The position numbers were made by a program, and so were the translations under genes. Shown piece by piece: positions 25,628-33,626 of a DNA stretch of 64,000 bases. Numbering within the stretch: position 1 is the stretch's first letter; every line of letters begins with the position of its first letter. Where the stretch lies: the NCBI RefSeq assembly GCF_032598785.1, contig NZ_CP102984.1; one strand, 5' to 3'. Below the pieces are notes generated by a model. It searched no databases. It was not told the origin of the DNA and worked only from the letters and a program-made list of their open reading frames with translations. The DNA is from Terrisporobacter petrolearius. Its GTDB lineage: Bacteria > Bacillota > Clostridia > Peptostreptococcales > Peptostreptococcaceae.

Positions 25628-26380
25628 TTATTTAATCATAAGTTCCACTGGACAGTGGTCTGATCCTAATACATCTATATGTATTTTAGCACTTACTAAT
25701 CTTTCTTTTAATTTTTCAGATGTGCAAAAATAATCGATTCTCCATCCTGCATTCTTTTCTCTAGCCTTAAATCTATAAGACCACCACGAATATATATTAG
25801 CTTCCTCTGGATAAAAATACCTAAATGTATCAATAAAACCTTCGTTAAGTAGCTCTGTAAATTTATTTCTTTCTTCATCTGTAAATCCAGCATTTTTTCT
25901 ATTAGTTTTTGGATTTTTTAAGTCAATTTCTTTATGTGCCACATTTAAATCACCACATACTATAACAGGCTTTCTCTCATCAAGTTTTTTCAGGTATAAT
26001 CTAAAATCATCTTCCCATTTCATTCTATAATCTAGTCTTTTCAATTCACTTTGAGAATTTGGCGTATATACCGTTACCATATAGAAATCTTCAAATTCTA
26101 GGGTTATCACTCTTCCCTCTTGATCATGTTCTTCAATATTTATTCCATAAGTTACACTTAATGGTTCCTTTTTTGTAAAAATAGCTGTTCCTGAGTATCC
26201 TTTTTTCTTTGCATAATTCCAATATTGGAAATATCCTTCAAGCTGTAAATCTATTTGATTTTCTTGTAACTTTGTTTCTTGCAAACAAAATATGTCTGCA
26301 TCAACTTCATTAAAGAAGTCCATGAAATTTTTACTCACACAAGCTCTTATTCCATTTACATTCCACGATATAAGTTTCAT
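25628..26380 (-). CDS. xth: Exodeoxyribonuclease III (AP endonuclease)
   Basis: 250 residues, the full exonuclease-endonuclease-phosphatase domain. Motifs in order: ISWNVNGIRA, FCLQETKLQE (metal-binding Glu), VYTPNSQ, GDLNVAHKEIDL, WRIDYF, and the catalytic GSDHCPVEL at the end. Closest to the ExoA/XthA group of base-excision-repair enzymes, which nick at abasic sites and remove 3' blocks. GGAGAAA precedes the ATG. It is 12 bases downstream of the GalT-like gene and probably co-transcribed with it, with no obvious functional link. Confidence 0.94.
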   Translation of the reverse strand: MKLISWNVNGIRACVSKNFMDFFNEVDADIFCLQETKLQENQIDLQLEGYFQYWNYAKKKGYSGTAIFTKKEPLSVTYGINIEEHDQEGRVITLEFEDFYMVTVYTPNSQSELKRLDYRMKWEDDFRLYLKKLDERKPVIVCGDLNVAHKEIDLKNPKTNRKNAGFTDEERNKFTELLNEGFIDTFRYFYPEEANIYSWWSYRFKAREKNAGWRIDYFCTSEKLKERLVSAKIHIDVLGSDHCPVELMIK

Positions 26381-26392
26381 ATTTTCTCCTTT

Positions 26393-27358
26393 TTATTCGT
26401 CAAATTTTAATCTATTTGCTATATCCTCTGATTTAACTGATGATATATACATACCAGTACTTAATTCAAATCCTCCAAAATTAAATTTTCTTGGTACAAT
26501 ATGAATATGTGCATTATACTTATCTTTATAATTTTTTTCTATATTTACAGGATGAGTATGAATATATAAATTAAATGGGCAATTTCCATACTCTTTATAT
26601 ATTCTTTCAAATAATTTTTTTAATATAATAGATAATTCTTTTATATTTTCATCATTTAAGTCATAGAAATATGTGTTATCTTTAAATAAAACAACTGTAT
26701 CCCCTGTAAATTTACAAACCTCAGGTACAAACACTAAAAAATTTTCACTATCATGTATAACTCTCTTTTGATTTTTAATTTCTTGTACAATAATATGGTT
26801 ATACATATTTATACCCATCTTTTCATAGAATTCCTCACAGACTTTATATTCATCTTCTAAATCCGGAGGAATAAATGGTAGAGATAAAATTTGAGAATGA
26901 GAGTGCATCAATGAAGCTCCAGCCTCTCTCAAATAATTTTTAAATAAACATATATATTTAATATTTTCCTTTTTTTTAAGTGACCTAAACCTAACTTTAT
27001 ACATTATTAATAAATTATAAAATTCTTCTTCCATCATATTATAAAAATTCCCGTTATGTTTATATGTATCTATTATTACCTCATGTTCTCCTTTTATTTC
27101 ATTTAAAGGATTTTCATCTATAATCGGATATTTATTCTTAATTGATTTAATTATCCATTCATTGTTTTTGTTTATGACATAAGTTTCATCAGATATATTA
27201 TCTTCATTCCCTCTACAAAATGGACATGTTTCGCTATACTCATTATTTTCAATGGATTTATTAGCTTTACTATTCATTTTATCCAATGGCCTATTGATTC
27301 TTTCTCTTGCAATAATAACTTTACTATTATTTAATGTATCCATTCCAAGTTCTTTCAT
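26393..27358 (-). CDS. GalT-like HIT-superfamily nucleotidylyltransferase
   Basis: 321 residues. The N-terminal part has a CPFC zinc-knuckle-like motif (ETCPFCRGNEDN), and the middle has the GalT-type active-site run SLMHSHSQILSLPF (His-x-His-x-Gln); a second HIT-like half ends with YNAHIHIVPRKF. These are marks of the galactose-1-phosphate uridylyltransferase superfamily, which transfers NMP between a sugar phosphate and a nucleotide sugar. The CPFCxGNE form recalls ADP-glucose phosphorylase-type members (also annotated as DUF4931). I start at 27358, with GAGGAG upstream. No Leloir genes are near, so a role in galactose use is not supported. Confidence 0.78.
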   Translation of the reverse strand: MKELGMDTLNNSKVIIARERINRPLDKMNSKANKSIENNEYSETCPFCRGNEDNISDETYVINKNNEWIIKSIKNKYPIIDENPLNEIKGEHEVIIDTYKHNGNFYNMMEEEFYNLLIMYKVRFRSLKKKENIKYICLFKNYLREAGASLMHSHSQILSLPFIPPDLEDEYKVCEEFYEKMGINMYNHIIVQEIKNQKRVIHDSENFLVFVPEVCKFTGDTVVLFKDNTYFYDLNDENIKELSIILKKLFERIYKEYGNCPFNLYIHTHPVNIEKNYKDKYNAHIHIVPRKFNFGGFELSTGMYISSVKSEDIANRLKFDE

Positions 27359-27658
27359 TATAAACTCCTCTATCATATAGCCTTATTTATAAACTATTAT
27401 TTTTAAAAAGCACTTAACATAAATTATATTTTAACAAAGTTTCTTTGTAAATATTTTATATCCTTACTTTAATTATTGTACTATTGAAATTCCACTATAT
27501 GCAATTAAAAAGATTGTATAAAAAATAATTAAGATATCTATTAGATTTTTTGGAAATATATTTTTTTATAATAATGCAGTTTATTGGCTATTATGCTAAT
27601 ATTAAGGTAGATTGAGATTAAATAATCAATTCATATGTTTATAAGGGGGATTATTCAA

Positions 27659-28879
27659 ATGAAATTTTCAAAAAGACTTAGTTCAATGCAACAATCACCA
27701 ATAAGAAAGTTAGCACCATTCGCTTCAGCTGCTAAGGCTGAGGGAGTTAAGGTATACCACCTAAATATAGGCCAACCAGATATAATAACTCCGGAAGGAT
27801 TTTTTAACACAGTTAAAAATTTCGACAAAAAAGTTTTAGAATATGCAGGTTCTCAAGGAATGCCTGAATTAATCGAAGCTATAAGAAAGTACTATACTAC
27901 ATACGACATGCACTTTGCAAGTGAAGATATTATCGTTACTAATGGTGGTAGTGAAGGTTTATTATTTGCTTTTATGGCTGCATGTGACCCAGGGGATAAT
28001 ATATTAGTTCCTGAACCATTCTATACAAACTACAATGGCTTTGCTCAATGCTTAAATGTAGAAGTGAAATCTGTTACTACAGTTGCAGAAAACGGTTTCC
28101 ACTTACCTTCTAAAGAAGAAATAATAGCTAAAATAGATGATAAGACTTCTGCTATATTAGTTGTTAACCCAGGAAATCCAACTGGATGCGTTTATACTAA
28201 AGAGGAAGTTCAAATGATAGCTGAAATAGCTAAAGAAAAAGATCTATGGATAATAGCTGATGAAGTATATAGAGAGTTTGTATATGAAGGACTTGAGTAT
28301 ACAAGTTTTGGAAATGTTAAAGAAGTTGAAGATAGAGTTGTTATTATAGACAGTGTTTCTAAAAGATACAGTGCTTGTGGTGCTAGAATAGGTTCTATAG
28401 CTTGTAAAAACAAAGAATTCATGGCTGAAGTAATGAAAGTTTGCCAAGGAAGACTTTGTGTTGCTACAATAGAACAATTAGGTGCTGCAGCTTTATATAA
28501 TACTCCAAAATCTTATTTCAAAGAAGTTAATGATGAGTATAGAAACAGAAGAGATACTTTATATAATGAATTAATGAAAGCAGAAGGAGTTATATGCGAA
28601 AAACCTATGGGTGCATTTTATATAGTTGCTAAATTACCAGTTGAAAGTGCTGAAGATTTTGTTACTTGGACATTAAAAGAATTTAGAAGAGATAACGAAA
28701 CTGTTATGTGTACTCCTGCTGAAGGTTTCTACTCTACTCCAGGCCTTGGAAAGAATGAAGTTAGACTTGCTTATGTATTAAAAGAAGAAGATTTAAAAAG
28801 ATCTGGTCAATTGCTAAGAGAAGCTCTAGAAGAATATTGTCAATTAGAAAAAGAAAAATCTGCTTTAGCTAAAGCTTAA
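27659..28879 (+). CDS. Class I aspartate-type aminotransferase
   Basis: 406 residues, PLP fold type I. Motifs: the substrate-domain opening VYHLNIGQPDIITPEGF, TNGGSEGLLFAF, the Asn-Pro-Gly-Asn-Pro run VVNPGNPTGCVYT, the PLP-ring Asp in WIIADEVYREF, the Schiff-base Lys in DSVSKRYSACGARIG, and a C-terminal Arg near GKNEVRLAYVL. I start at 27659, with AAGGGGGAT upstream, rather than at 27635. Enzymes of this group move amino groups among Asp, Glu and other acids; exact specificity is not visible. Its terminator, shared with the convergent MarR gene, is split by an IS256-family element. Confidence 0.9.
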   Translation: MKFSKRLSSMQQSPIRKLAPFASAAKAEGVKVYHLNIGQPDIITPEGFFNTVKNFDKKVLEYAGSQGMPELIEAIRKYYTTYDMHFASEDIIVTNGGSEGLLFAFMAACDPGDNILVPEPFYTNYNGFAQCLNVEVKSVTTVAENGFHLPSKEEIIAKIDDKTSAILVVNPGNPTGCVYTKEEVQMIAEIAKEKDLWIIADEVYREFVYEGLEYTSFGNVKEVEDRVVIIDSVSKRYSACGARIGSIACKNKEFMAEVMKVCQGRLCVATIEQLGAAALYNTPKSYFKEVNDEYRNRRDTLYNELMKAEGVICEKPMGAFYIVAKLPVESAEDFVTWTLKEFRRDNETVMCTPAEGFYSTPGLGKNEVRLAYVLKEEDLKRSGQLLREALEEYCQLEKEKSALAKA

Positions 28880-28901
28880 TATACAATTTCTAAACGCAAT
28901 T

Positions 28902-28915
28902 AAAAACCATCTTAC
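28902..28915. terminator. Left half of a terminator split by an IS256-family element
   Basis: AAAAACCATCTTAC here pairs with GTAAGATGGTTTTT at 30357-30370. With the element removed, the two halves join through a TTTT loop into a perfect bidirectional terminator between the aminotransferase and marR genes. Confidence 0.88.
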
Positions 28916-28922
28916 TTTTGTA
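28915..28922. repeat. Left target-site duplication of IS256 copy B
   Basis: CTTTTGTA here is repeated at 30352-30359, immediately outside the ends of the element. Confidence 0.92.
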
Positions 28923-30351
28923 GGGTTTGTCAATAAAAGTGTGTAAGTAGTTTTTATTTTATAAGTCAGGTAGATAAAATTAATCTACCTGATTTTTTAA
29001 TACTGATATTTTTTAACTCTTTCTTTTAAATTCTCATCCATATCTAATTGATTTCTGACAAGAGCCCAATTTGAAATTGGACGATTATTCCACTTTTTAT
29101 AAAGTTCAGTTATCCTAAGATAAAGTAATTTAAGTAGTGAATTTTCATTAGGAAAAGCTCCTTTTTTAGTTACTTTTCTAAAGCTTGAATTAACACTTTC
29201 AACAGCATTTGTTGTATACATTATTTTTCTTACTGCACTTCCATAATTAAATAATTGTTCAACATGTAAAAAGTTTCTCTTCCATACATCTATAGCTCCA
29301 GGATATTTAGACCATACTTGTTGGAACCTTTCAAATTCAGCGATAGCTGCTTTTAAACTAGGAGCACCATAAATTTTCTTTAAGTGAGATGTAAATGCTT
29401 TGTATTCTTTACTAGGAACATATTTTAGAGAATTTCTGATTAGATGGACTATACATCTTTGAACAATAGTATGCTTAAATATAGATTTAGCTCCGTCTTC
29501 TAAACCACTAACCCCATCCATACAGATGAATAAAATATCTTCTACGCCACGAGTTTTTAACTCATCAAATATTTGCATCCATGTATGCTTATTTTCAGTT
29601 TCGTTGATCCATAGCCCCAGGATATCTTTTACACCATCAACATCATATCCTAAAATCGTATAAATTGCGCAGTTTTTAACTTCGTAATCCTTGCGAATAG
29701 TAACATACAGGCAGTCTACAAATAAGAAAGTATATAATTTTTTTAAGGGTCTATTTTGCCATTCTTCAAGATGTTCAAGCACACTATCAGTAATTTGAGA
29801 TATTGTTTCATGAGATATTTCAAACCCATAAATATCTTCTATAGTATCTGAAATATCACGTTGGCTCATTCCTTTAGCATACATAGACAGCACTTTATCT
29901 TCAATTCCAGAAACATCCTTGCAACGTTTTGGAATTAATTGTGGTTCAAATGTCGCTTCGCGGTCACGAGGGACATTGATAGAAACACTACCATTAGTAG
30001 TTTTTACAGTTTTTTGTGAATAACCATTTCTACGATTAGTTGTATTCTTTGGATTATGATTATTATTTTCATAGCCTAAGTGACTATCCATTTCGCCTTG
30101 AAGCATGGCTTCAAACATTGGTGCAAAAATATCTTTAAGAGCATCTTGCATATCTTCAACCGTTTCAGGTTGATATTGTTCAAGTATTGCATTTACTAGT
30201 TCATTTTTCTTAGAACTTTGTTTTTTTCTAACCATAGTATCATACCTCATCTTTTTAAGTTCCTTTCCTTAATGGTATCACACTCTATAATCAAAAAAGT
30301 GCATAAGCTGACAACAATCTTGTCAACTTACACACTTTATTTTACATTCCC
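28923..30351 (-). mobile_element. IS256-family insertion sequence (copy B)
   Basis: 1,429 bp with imperfect inverted ends: GGGTTTGTCAATAAAAGTGT at the left and the complement GGGAATGTAAAATAAAGTGT at the right, both continuing GTAAG. An 8-bp duplication (CTTTTGTA) flanks it. It carries one intact transposase on the minus strand and a terminator hairpin (28966-28995, CAGGTAGA / TCTACCTG). It differs in ends and protein from copy A, so it is a different IS256-type element, not a recent duplicate. Confidence 0.95.
28997..30235 (-). CDS. IS256-family transposase (copy B)
   Basis: A 412-residue Mutator-type transposase. Catalytic residues are present: Asp in FLFVDCLYVTIRKD, Asp in FICMDGVSGLEDG with the CxxH motif RCIVHLIRNSL, and Glu in YTTNAVESVNSSFRK. 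I start at 30235 (MVRKKQSSKK), with GAGG nine bases upstream; the earlier ATG at 30250 overlaps that site. Same orientation as marR, so read-through from marR could feed it now that the terminator between them is split. Full length, no stops. Confidence 0.95.
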   Translation of the reverse strand: MVRKKQSSKKNELVNAILEQYQPETVEDMQDALKDIFAPMFEAMLQGEMDSHLGYENNNHNPKNTTNRRNGYSQKTVKTTNGSVSINVPRDREATFEPQLIPKRCKDVSGIEDKVLSMYAKGMSQRDISDTIEDIYGFEISHETISQITDSVLEHLEEWQNRPLKKLYTFLFVDCLYVTIRKDYEVKNCAIYTILGYDVDGVKDILGLWINETENKHTWMQIFDELKTRGVEDILFICMDGVSGLEDGAKSIFKHTIVQRCIVHLIRNSLKYVPSKEYKAFTSHLKKIYGAPSLKAAIAEFERFQQVWSKYPGAIDVWKRNFLHVEQLFNYGSAVRKIMYTTNAVESVNSSFRKVTKKGAFPNENSLLKLLYLRITELYKKWNNRPISNWALVRNQLDMDENLKERVKKYQY

Positions 30352-30359
30352 CTTTTGTA
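30352..30359. repeat. Right target-site duplication of IS256 copy B
   Basis: Second copy of CTTTTGTA, overlapping the start of the right half of the interrupted terminator (GTAAGATGG). Confidence 0.92.
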
Positions 30360-30373
30360 AGATGGTTTTTTTA

Positions 30374-30826
30374 TTAATTTAATTCTTCTTTATTTAGTAT
30401 GTACTGAAGAGTTTCTAGAGCCTCTTGATATCTTAGTCTATCACTCTCATCTAGCTTAAATAACTTTTGTTCTAGTTCATTACTTAATTTACTAGTAAAG
30501 TTTATAGCTAACCTTTCACCTTCTTCTGTAATAACTATCATATATTTTCTTCTATCCGCTAAATCCTTTTCCCTATAAACATAGCCTTTTTTAGTTAGAT
30601 CGTCTATCATACTTGTTAGACTACCTTTTTCTATATTTAATTTAGCACATAGCTCTGTCATACTTATACTACCATGATTTTTTATGAATACTAAAGCTCG
30701 TAATTGCGTTTTATTTACATTGTATAATGCCGAATATTTCTTTAGGTATTCTAAGTAAAGACTTGAGTAAATTTTAGGAAAGGTTTTTGATAAAAAACCA
30801 ATTGTATTTGTTACTATACAGTTCAT
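30374..30826 (-). CDS. MarR family transcriptional regulator
   Basis: 150 residues with a MarR winged helix: recognition region GSISMTELCAKLNIEKGSLT and the wing DLADRRKYMIVITEEGERLA, with dimer helices at both ends. The ribosome site is GAGGTGA. A promoter about 65 bases upstream carries an 11-bp palindrome over its -35 box, consistent with autorepression. The neighbouring genes give no clue to the ligand. Its natural terminator is split by IS256 copy B. Confidence 0.92.
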   Translation of the reverse strand: MNCIVTNTIGFLSKTFPKIYSSLYLEYLKKYSALYNVNKTQLRALVFIKNHGSISMTELCAKLNIEKGSLTSMIDDLTKKGYVYREKDLADRRKYMIVITEEGERLAINFTSKLSNELEQKLFKLDESDRLRYQEALETLQYILNKEELN

Positions 30827-30872
30827 TTAATCACCTCAGATGCTTAATTTATTGACTTTTTCCCACTTCTAT

Positions 30873-30901
30873 AGTTTACAATAAAAATATTTGTAGTACA
30901 A
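30873..30901 (-). promoter_or_regulatory. marR promoter with overlapping palindrome
   Basis: On the minus strand, TTGTAC (30896-30901) and TAAACT (30873-30878) are 17 bases apart. The palindrome TTGTACTACAA (30891-30901) covers the -35 box, as expected for a MarR autoregulatory operator. Confidence 0.5.
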
Positions 30902-31029
30902 TACTTTTTATAAATATACATCTTTTAATTTACTAATATTATCATGGACTGATATAATTTTACTTTTTATAAGATTACTACTTTAAAGCTTCTTAATCTA
31001 TATTTGAACTTAAATTTAATCAAAATAAA

Positions 31030-31054
31030 ATAAAGAGCCCTTATGGCTCTTTAC
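31030..31054 (-). terminator. Terminator after purB
   Basis: AAAGAGCC and GGCTCTTT form an 8-bp stem with a 5-base loop, followed on the minus strand by a T/A-rich tail. Confidence 0.8.
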
Positions 31055-31060
31055 TTATAA

Positions 31061-32506
31061 TTATACTTTTAAATCTACTTCTATGCCTATACAGTCTTTA
31101 TAGTCGCTTATAGCTGGCTCTAAATATTCTTCTACAAACTCTACAACTTGCTGAGGAGCTCTTCCTACAAAGTTCATAGGATCTAGTATAGATGTTATTT
31201 CTTCTTCATTTAACATCTTAAAAGCTTCGTTTTCAATTATTAACTCTATTAAGTTATTATTTAGACCTTCATGCTTAACTCTGTAAGCTGATTTCATAGA
31301 TAACTCTCTTATTACTTCATGTAATTCTTGTCTATCTCCACCTCTTTTTACAGCTTCCATAAGTATATTTTCTGTAGCCATAAATGGTAATTCTTCGTCT
31401 ATATGTTTTTTTATCATGTTTTCATATACAACTAATCCATCAGTTACATTTATACCTATATCTAATATTGCATCTGCAGCCATAAATGCTTGTGGTATAG
31501 AAAGTCTTTTGTTAGCTGAGTCATCTAAGCTTCTTTCTAACCATTGTGTAGCTTCTACTAAAGCTGGTGATATTGATTCAGAAATTATAAACTTAGATAA
31601 AGAAGCTATTCTCTCACTTCTCATTGGATTTCTTTTATAAGCCATAGCAGATGATCCTATTTGATTCTTTTCAAATGGCTCTTCTAATTCTTTTAAGCTT
31701 TGTAATAATCTTATATCATTTGTCATCTTGTGCATACTTTGTGCTATTCCAGCAAGTACATTTAATACTTGAGAATCTAATTTTCTAGTATATGTCTGAC
31801 CACTTACTTTATATGATTCTTTATATCCCATTTTTTCACATACTACTTTATCTAGTTCTTTTATTTTATCTGTGTCATTTTCAAATAAGCTCATGAAACT
31901 TGCTTGAGTTCCAGTAGTTCCTTTTACTCCTCTAAGCTTCATATTTTCTAATCTATAATTTAAGTCTTCTAAGTCTATTATTAAGTCTTGTGCCCAAAGA
32001 GTAGCTCTTTTTCCTACTGTTGTAAGCTGAGCCGCTTGGAAGTGTGTAAATCCTAATGTTGGAACATCTTTATATTTTAAAGCAAAATCTTTAAGATTAT
32101 CAATTAAGTTAACAAGTTTAATTCTTATTAATTTTAATGCTTCATTCATTTGAATAACATCTGTATTATCACCAACATAAGCTGATGTTGCACCTAAATG
32201 AATTATACCTTTTGCTTTTGGACATTGAAGTCCATAAGCCTTAACATGACTCATTACATCATGTCTTACTTCTCTTTCTATTTTTTTTGCTTCATCAAAA
32301 TTTATATCATCTATATGAGCTTTTAATTCTTCTATTTGCTCATCACTTATATTTATTCCTAGTTGTTTTTCACCCTCAGCTAATGCAATCCATAGCTTTC
32401 TCCAAGTTGAAAACTTAAATTGAGGAGAAAAAATATAACTCATATTTTTGCTACAATATCTTTCTGTTAAAGGATTTGAATATGTTGTGTACTTATTTTC
32501 TATCAT
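31061..32506 (-). CDS. purB: Adenylosuccinate lyase
   Basis: 481 residues of the fumarase/aspartase superfamily. It removes fumarate from SAICAR and from adenylosuccinate in purine synthesis. Visible: REVRHDVMSHVKAYG (substrate His region), IHLGATSAYVGDNTD, LGFTHFQAAQLTTVGKRA (catalytic His), and the signature loop GSSAMAYKRNPMRSE with the catalytic Ser. The length fits the long eukaryote-like/clostridial form rather than the 430-residue B. subtilis form. I prefer the ATG at 32506, as the 32518 ATG lies on the only AGGGA site. No other pur gene is adjacent. Confidence 0.93.
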   Translation of the reverse strand: MIENKYTTYSNPLTERYCSKNMSYIFSPQFKFSTWRKLWIALAEGEKQLGINISDEQIEELKAHIDDINFDEAKKIEREVRHDVMSHVKAYGLQCPKAKGIIHLGATSAYVGDNTDVIQMNEALKLIRIKLVNLIDNLKDFALKYKDVPTLGFTHFQAAQLTTVGKRATLWAQDLIIDLEDLNYRLENMKLRGVKGTTGTQASFMSLFENDTDKIKELDKVVCEKMGYKESYKVSGQTYTRKLDSQVLNVLAGIAQSMHKMTNDIRLLQSLKELEEPFEKNQIGSSAMAYKRNPMRSERIASLSKFIISESISPALVEATQWLERSLDDSANKRLSIPQAFMAADAILDIGINVTDGLVVYENMIKKHIDEELPFMATENILMEAVKRGGDRQELHEVIRELSMKSAYRVKHEGLNNNLIELIIENEAFKMLNEEEITSILDPMNFVGRAPQQVVEFVEEYLEPAISDYKDCIGIEVDLKV

Positions 32507-32599
32507 TTTTTGCACCATCCCTAAATCTTTTTATTCTACAAAGATTATTATATATAATTCTACGAACAATAACAATACTTTTTATGTTTTTTGTTCATA

Positions 32600-33508
32600 T
32601 CATTTTTTATTTAATTTAAAATTATCTTTGCCAAGTATGTAATCAATACTCTCACTATCAACAAAATTTAGCACATGTTTATATCTTATAGCGTAGTATT
32701 TATCACTCCATCCCAACTGTTTCTTTATATCTTCTTTATCTGCTCCAAGCATTAAAGAAATAGCTGCATATGAATGCCTTAAATCTTTTGCTGAATATTG
32801 AGGCAATCCTGCTATGTCAAAAGCCTTTTTTACTATTAATCTTACATTTCTATCTGTAATAGATTGACTTTTCTGTGTTGTAAATATATAATCCTCAGAA
32901 GGTATTATTATTTCACCAAGCCCAGAGAAATATCTATAACTTTCTATAAGTCTGAAACAATATGGATGAAGTTTTATAACTCTTTCTTTTTTACCTTGTC
33001 CAAGTCTTATATAGAAATTATTTTCTTCGTCTACAATTAAATCTTTCCATTTGACCCTTACTAATTCATTTAATAAACATCCTGTTGTAACTAGAAATAC
33101 CATTATTAGCTTATCTCTAGCATTAAGCTTATCTAAAGAATCTATTAGCTGATTAATTTCTTGTATACTCAACACATCTTTTTTACCTTTTTCTCTTGTA
33201 ACTATCGGTTTGTTAACAAGAGTGAATGGATTTAATTCAATATATTTTTCCCTTTTCATAAAAGCATAAAAACTGTGTAAGTAGCTAAAGATTTTTTCAC
33301 TTGTTGATATAGCATATTCATCTTCTACAAAAGATATAAAATCCCTACATTCATTTTTTGTTACTTCTAACAAGTCCTCTATTTTTGTCTTCTCTTTAAA
33401 TAAAAGTATTTTACTAAAATAGTCTTTTTTTGTTGCTGGTGTCATTTTTGTTGAAAATAATTCAAATATTTCAAATTCTCTCTCACTCAATATATAACTA
33501 TTATCCAT
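32600..33508 (-). CDS. Tyrosine recombinase/integrase lacking the first catalytic Arg
   Basis: 302 residues: an N-terminal SAM-like core-binding domain (about 10-95) and a catalytic domain (about 110-295). Arg II is in SAKDLRHSYAAIS, the histidine/tryptophan motif is LGWSDKYYAIRY, and the nucleophile Tyr is probably in IRYKHV. The usual TGLRxSEL motif reads TTGCLLNELVRVKW, so Arg I is replaced by Leu. This suggests a weak or non-catalytic XerC/D relative, unless Arg is supplied elsewhere. I start at 33508, with AAAGGAG upstream. It is followed by purB and preceded by the helicase gene. No attachment site was found. Confidence 0.82.
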   Translation of the reverse strand: MDNSYILSEREFEIFELFSTKMTPATKKDYFSKILLFKEKTKIEDLLEVTKNECRDFISFVEDEYAISTSEKIFSYLHSFYAFMKREKYIELNPFTLVNKPIVTREKGKKDVLSIQEINQLIDSLDKLNARDKLIMVFLVTTGCLLNELVRVKWKDLIVDEENNFYIRLGQGKKERVIKLHPYCFRLIESYRYFSGLGEIIIPSEDYIFTTQKSQSITDRNVRLIVKKAFDIAGLPQYSAKDLRHSYAAISLMLGADKEDIKKQLGWSDKYYAIRYKHVLNFVDSESIDYILGKDNFKLNKK

Positions 33509-33597
33509 AAGGTCTCCTTTCATTATTATTTTATTCAAATTTTAATTTTATATATTATTAAATTGTTTTAAACTGTAGTTTATTTCGATAAATAATT

Positions 33598-33620
33598 AAG
33601 AAGCACGTAAGTGCTTCTTT
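33598..33620 (-). terminator. Terminator after the UvrD-like helicase gene
   Basis: AAGAAGCAC and GTGCTTCTT form a 9-bp stem with the tetraloop GTAA, so the helicase and recombinase genes are separate transcription units. Confidence 0.8.
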
Positions 33621-33626
33621 GAGTCA

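Noticed and set aside
28923..30351. The two IS256 elements as copies of one element
   Set aside because: Their terminal repeats and transposase sequences differ clearly, so they are separate members of the family.
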